NCBI GenBank assembly: GCA_040007035.1
Contig: JBDTVU010000025.1
Location: 1 to 32,880, forward strand
DNA from: CAIWHR01 sp040007035
Lineage (GTDB): Bacteria; Pseudomonadota; Gammaproteobacteria; Burkholderiales; Casimicrobiaceae
DNA length: 32,880 nucleotides
Direction of reading: 5' to 3'
The notes under the pieces are model-generated. The model saw only the letters and a program-made list of their open reading frames with translations, did no database searches and was not told where the DNA came from. The position numbers and the translations under genes were made by a program. This document shows, piece after piece, positions 31,937 to 32,880 of the stretch; position 1 is the first letter of the stretch, and each line of letters starts with the position of its first letter.

Positions 31937-32683
31937 CTATCCGGCCATCGTCAGGCCGCCGCTCACCGACAGCACCTGGCCGGTGATGTAGCTCGACTTG
32001 TCGGTGGCGAAGAACACGATGGCGTCGGCGATTTCGGCGGGCTTGGCGAAGCGGCGGAACGGGATGGCCTTCTTGAACGCTTCGAGATGCTTTTCTGGCA
32101 CCGCGAACAACAGCGGCGTCTCCGTCGGTCCGGGGCAGACGCAGTTGACGTTGATATTGTAGCGGGCCGTTTCGCGGGCGAGGGATTTGGTGAACGCGAT
32201 CAGGCCGCCCTTGGCGCCCGAATAGACGGTCTCGCCCAAGCTGCCGACGCGACCGGCGTCGCTCGAGACGTTGACGATCTTGCCGCTGCCGCGCGCCATC
32301 ATCGCGGGCAGGAGCGCCTTGACGAGCCGCATCGGGCCAACGAAGTTGAGCCCGATCACGCGCTCCCACAGGTCGTCCGTCCCTTCCCAGAACGAGTGCG
32401 TCTTGCCCCAGCCGGCACCGTTGACCAGCACGTCGACGGCGCCGACCTTCGCCGCGACCGCCTGCGCGAACGCATCGATGGAGGCCGCGTCGGTGATGTC
32501 GACAGGCAGGAACTCCGCGCGGCGTCCCTGTGCGCGCAGCGCCGCCGCCGCCGCCTCGCCCGTCTCGCGATTGATGTCGGCGCATACGATGCTGGCGCCC
32601 TCGGCGGCGAGCGCCTCGGCCGTTGCGCGACCAATGCCCGATCCGGCACCGGTGACGACGGCTATCTTTCCTTGCAGACTCAT
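31937..32683 (-). CDS. Short-chain dehydrogenase, BadH-like 3-hydroxyacyl-CoA dehydrogenase type
   Basis: A 248-residue classical SDR. The cofactor motif is TGAGSGIG at residues 12-19, Asp36 in CADIN indicates NAD+, NVSS and the active-site YSGAK are present, and VNCVCPGPTETPL follows. The overall look is like BadH/2-hydroxycyclohexanecarboxyl-CoA dehydrogenase and FabG. Its ATG overlaps the stop of the upstream crotonase gene (ATGA). It probably oxidises a hydroxyl on an acyl-CoA intermediate in the same pathway as its neighbours. FabG-type ketoreduction is the alternative. Confidence 0.88.
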   Translation of the reverse strand: MSLQGKIAVVTGAGSGIGRATAEALAAEGASIVCADINRETGEAAAAALRAQGRRAEFLPVDITDAASIDAFAQAVAAKVGAVDVLVNGAGWGKTHSFWEGTDDLWERVIGLNFVGPMRLVKALLPAMMARGSGKIVNVSSDAGRVGSLGETVYSGAKGGLIAFTKSLARETARYNINVNCVCPGPTETPLLFAVPEKHLEAFKKAIPFRRFAKPAEIADAIVFFATDKSSYITGQVLSVSGGLTMAG

Positions 32684-32880
32684 GGGGTCTCCCCGTTGGA
32701 CGGCCGGCGCGCGCGCTGCGCGAGAAAACGTGCAACGCGTTCGCGCGTTTCCGTGTTCTCGTACAACGCACGCGTGGCCGTGATTTCCTCGGCGAATCCA
32801 TCGTGTGCCGGCGAGCCGGCCGCATGGATGCATTCCTTCGCGGCGGCAAGCGCCGCCTTAGGCATGTCGGCGATCCGCGC
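32680..32880 (-). CDS. Enoyl-CoA hydratase/isomerase C-terminus, truncated by the window edge
   Basis: The last 66 codons of a minus-strand gene that runs off the right edge. The visible part has the end of a crotonase: PKAALAAAKECI, then FAEEITATRALYENTETRERVARFLAQR, matching the C-terminal helices where EREAF..LFxTEDAREGMxAFxEKR is usual. The reading frame is open to the window end. It overlaps the SDR start by ATGA, so it is the upstream partner in the same operon. Active-site residues lie outside the window. Confidence 0.8.
   Translation of the reverse strand, partial: ARIADMPKAALAAAKECIHAAGSPAHDGFAEEITATRALYENTETRERVARFLAQRARRPSNGETP

Noticed and set aside
1..32880. CRISPR arrays, tRNA or rRNA genes, insertion sequences
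   Set aside because: No regularly spaced repeats, cloverleaf-like sequences or transposase frames were seen on either strand by reading; a dedicated search was not possible.

Overview
The window is high-GC bacterial chromosome with tightly packed, translationally coupled operons. Its gene content is that of a denitrifying betaproteobacterium of the Azoarcus/Aromatoleum/Thauera or Burkholderiales type. That placement is inferred from the catabolic cluster, the NnrS and hemerythrin genes and the base composition; there is no rRNA or other phylogenetic marker here.

The main content is a complete gene set for anaerobic breakdown of the auxin indole-3-acetate (iaa genes). The plus-strand run from 3727 to 20381 encodes a GntR/FCD regulator, a beta-ketothiolase, an acyl-CoA ligase, a two-subunit hydantoinase-like enzyme, an acyl-CoA dehydrogenase, a two-subunit B12-dependent mutase, a three-subunit molybdenum hydroxylase, a class III CoA-transferase and a periplasmic ABC binding protein. 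A fused 3-hydroxyacyl-CoA dehydrogenase/enoyl-CoA hydratase lies divergently at 330-2345, behind an nnrS gene. This is the inventory published for indoleacetate-induced genes of Azoarcus evansii and Aromatoleum aromaticum. The expected flow is hydroxylation of the indole ring to 2-oxo-indoleacetate, hydrolytic ring opening, CoA activation, rearrangement of (2-aminophenyl)succinyl-CoA to (2-aminobenzyl)malonyl-CoA, oxidative decarboxylation to 2-aminocinnamoyl-CoA, then beta-oxidation to 2-aminobenzoyl-CoA and acetyl-CoA. Two enzymes carry active-site changes that fit these unusual substrates: the acyl-CoA dehydrogenase has Gly where the catalytic Glu belongs, and the mutase keeps the carboxylate-binding Tyr/Arg pair but lacks a conserved His-x-Gln motif.

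From 20407 to 25383 lie accessory genes: a SAM methyltransferase, a small dimeric-barrel-like protein overlapping an ADP-ribosylglycohydrolase, and a divergent LysR/MFS efflux pair that looks inserted and ends in a 62-nt tail-to-tail overlap with the next operon.

From 32880 down to 25322 everything is on the minus strand. It starts with a CoA-thioester module (truncated crotonase, SDR, atypical crotonase, acyl-CoA dehydrogenase) and runs by stop/start overlaps into a DUF2249 protein and a multi-TM protein. After a short gap with a perfect palindrome come hemerythrin, a tandem GNAT protein, a DUF59/MIP18 protein and a second NnrS-like protein. The second half looks like a nitric-oxide or Fe-S stress module; the first may continue 2-aminobenzoyl-CoA breakdown.

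Bases 1-329 hold no gene I can support. No rRNA, tRNA, CRISPR array or insertion sequence was recognised.
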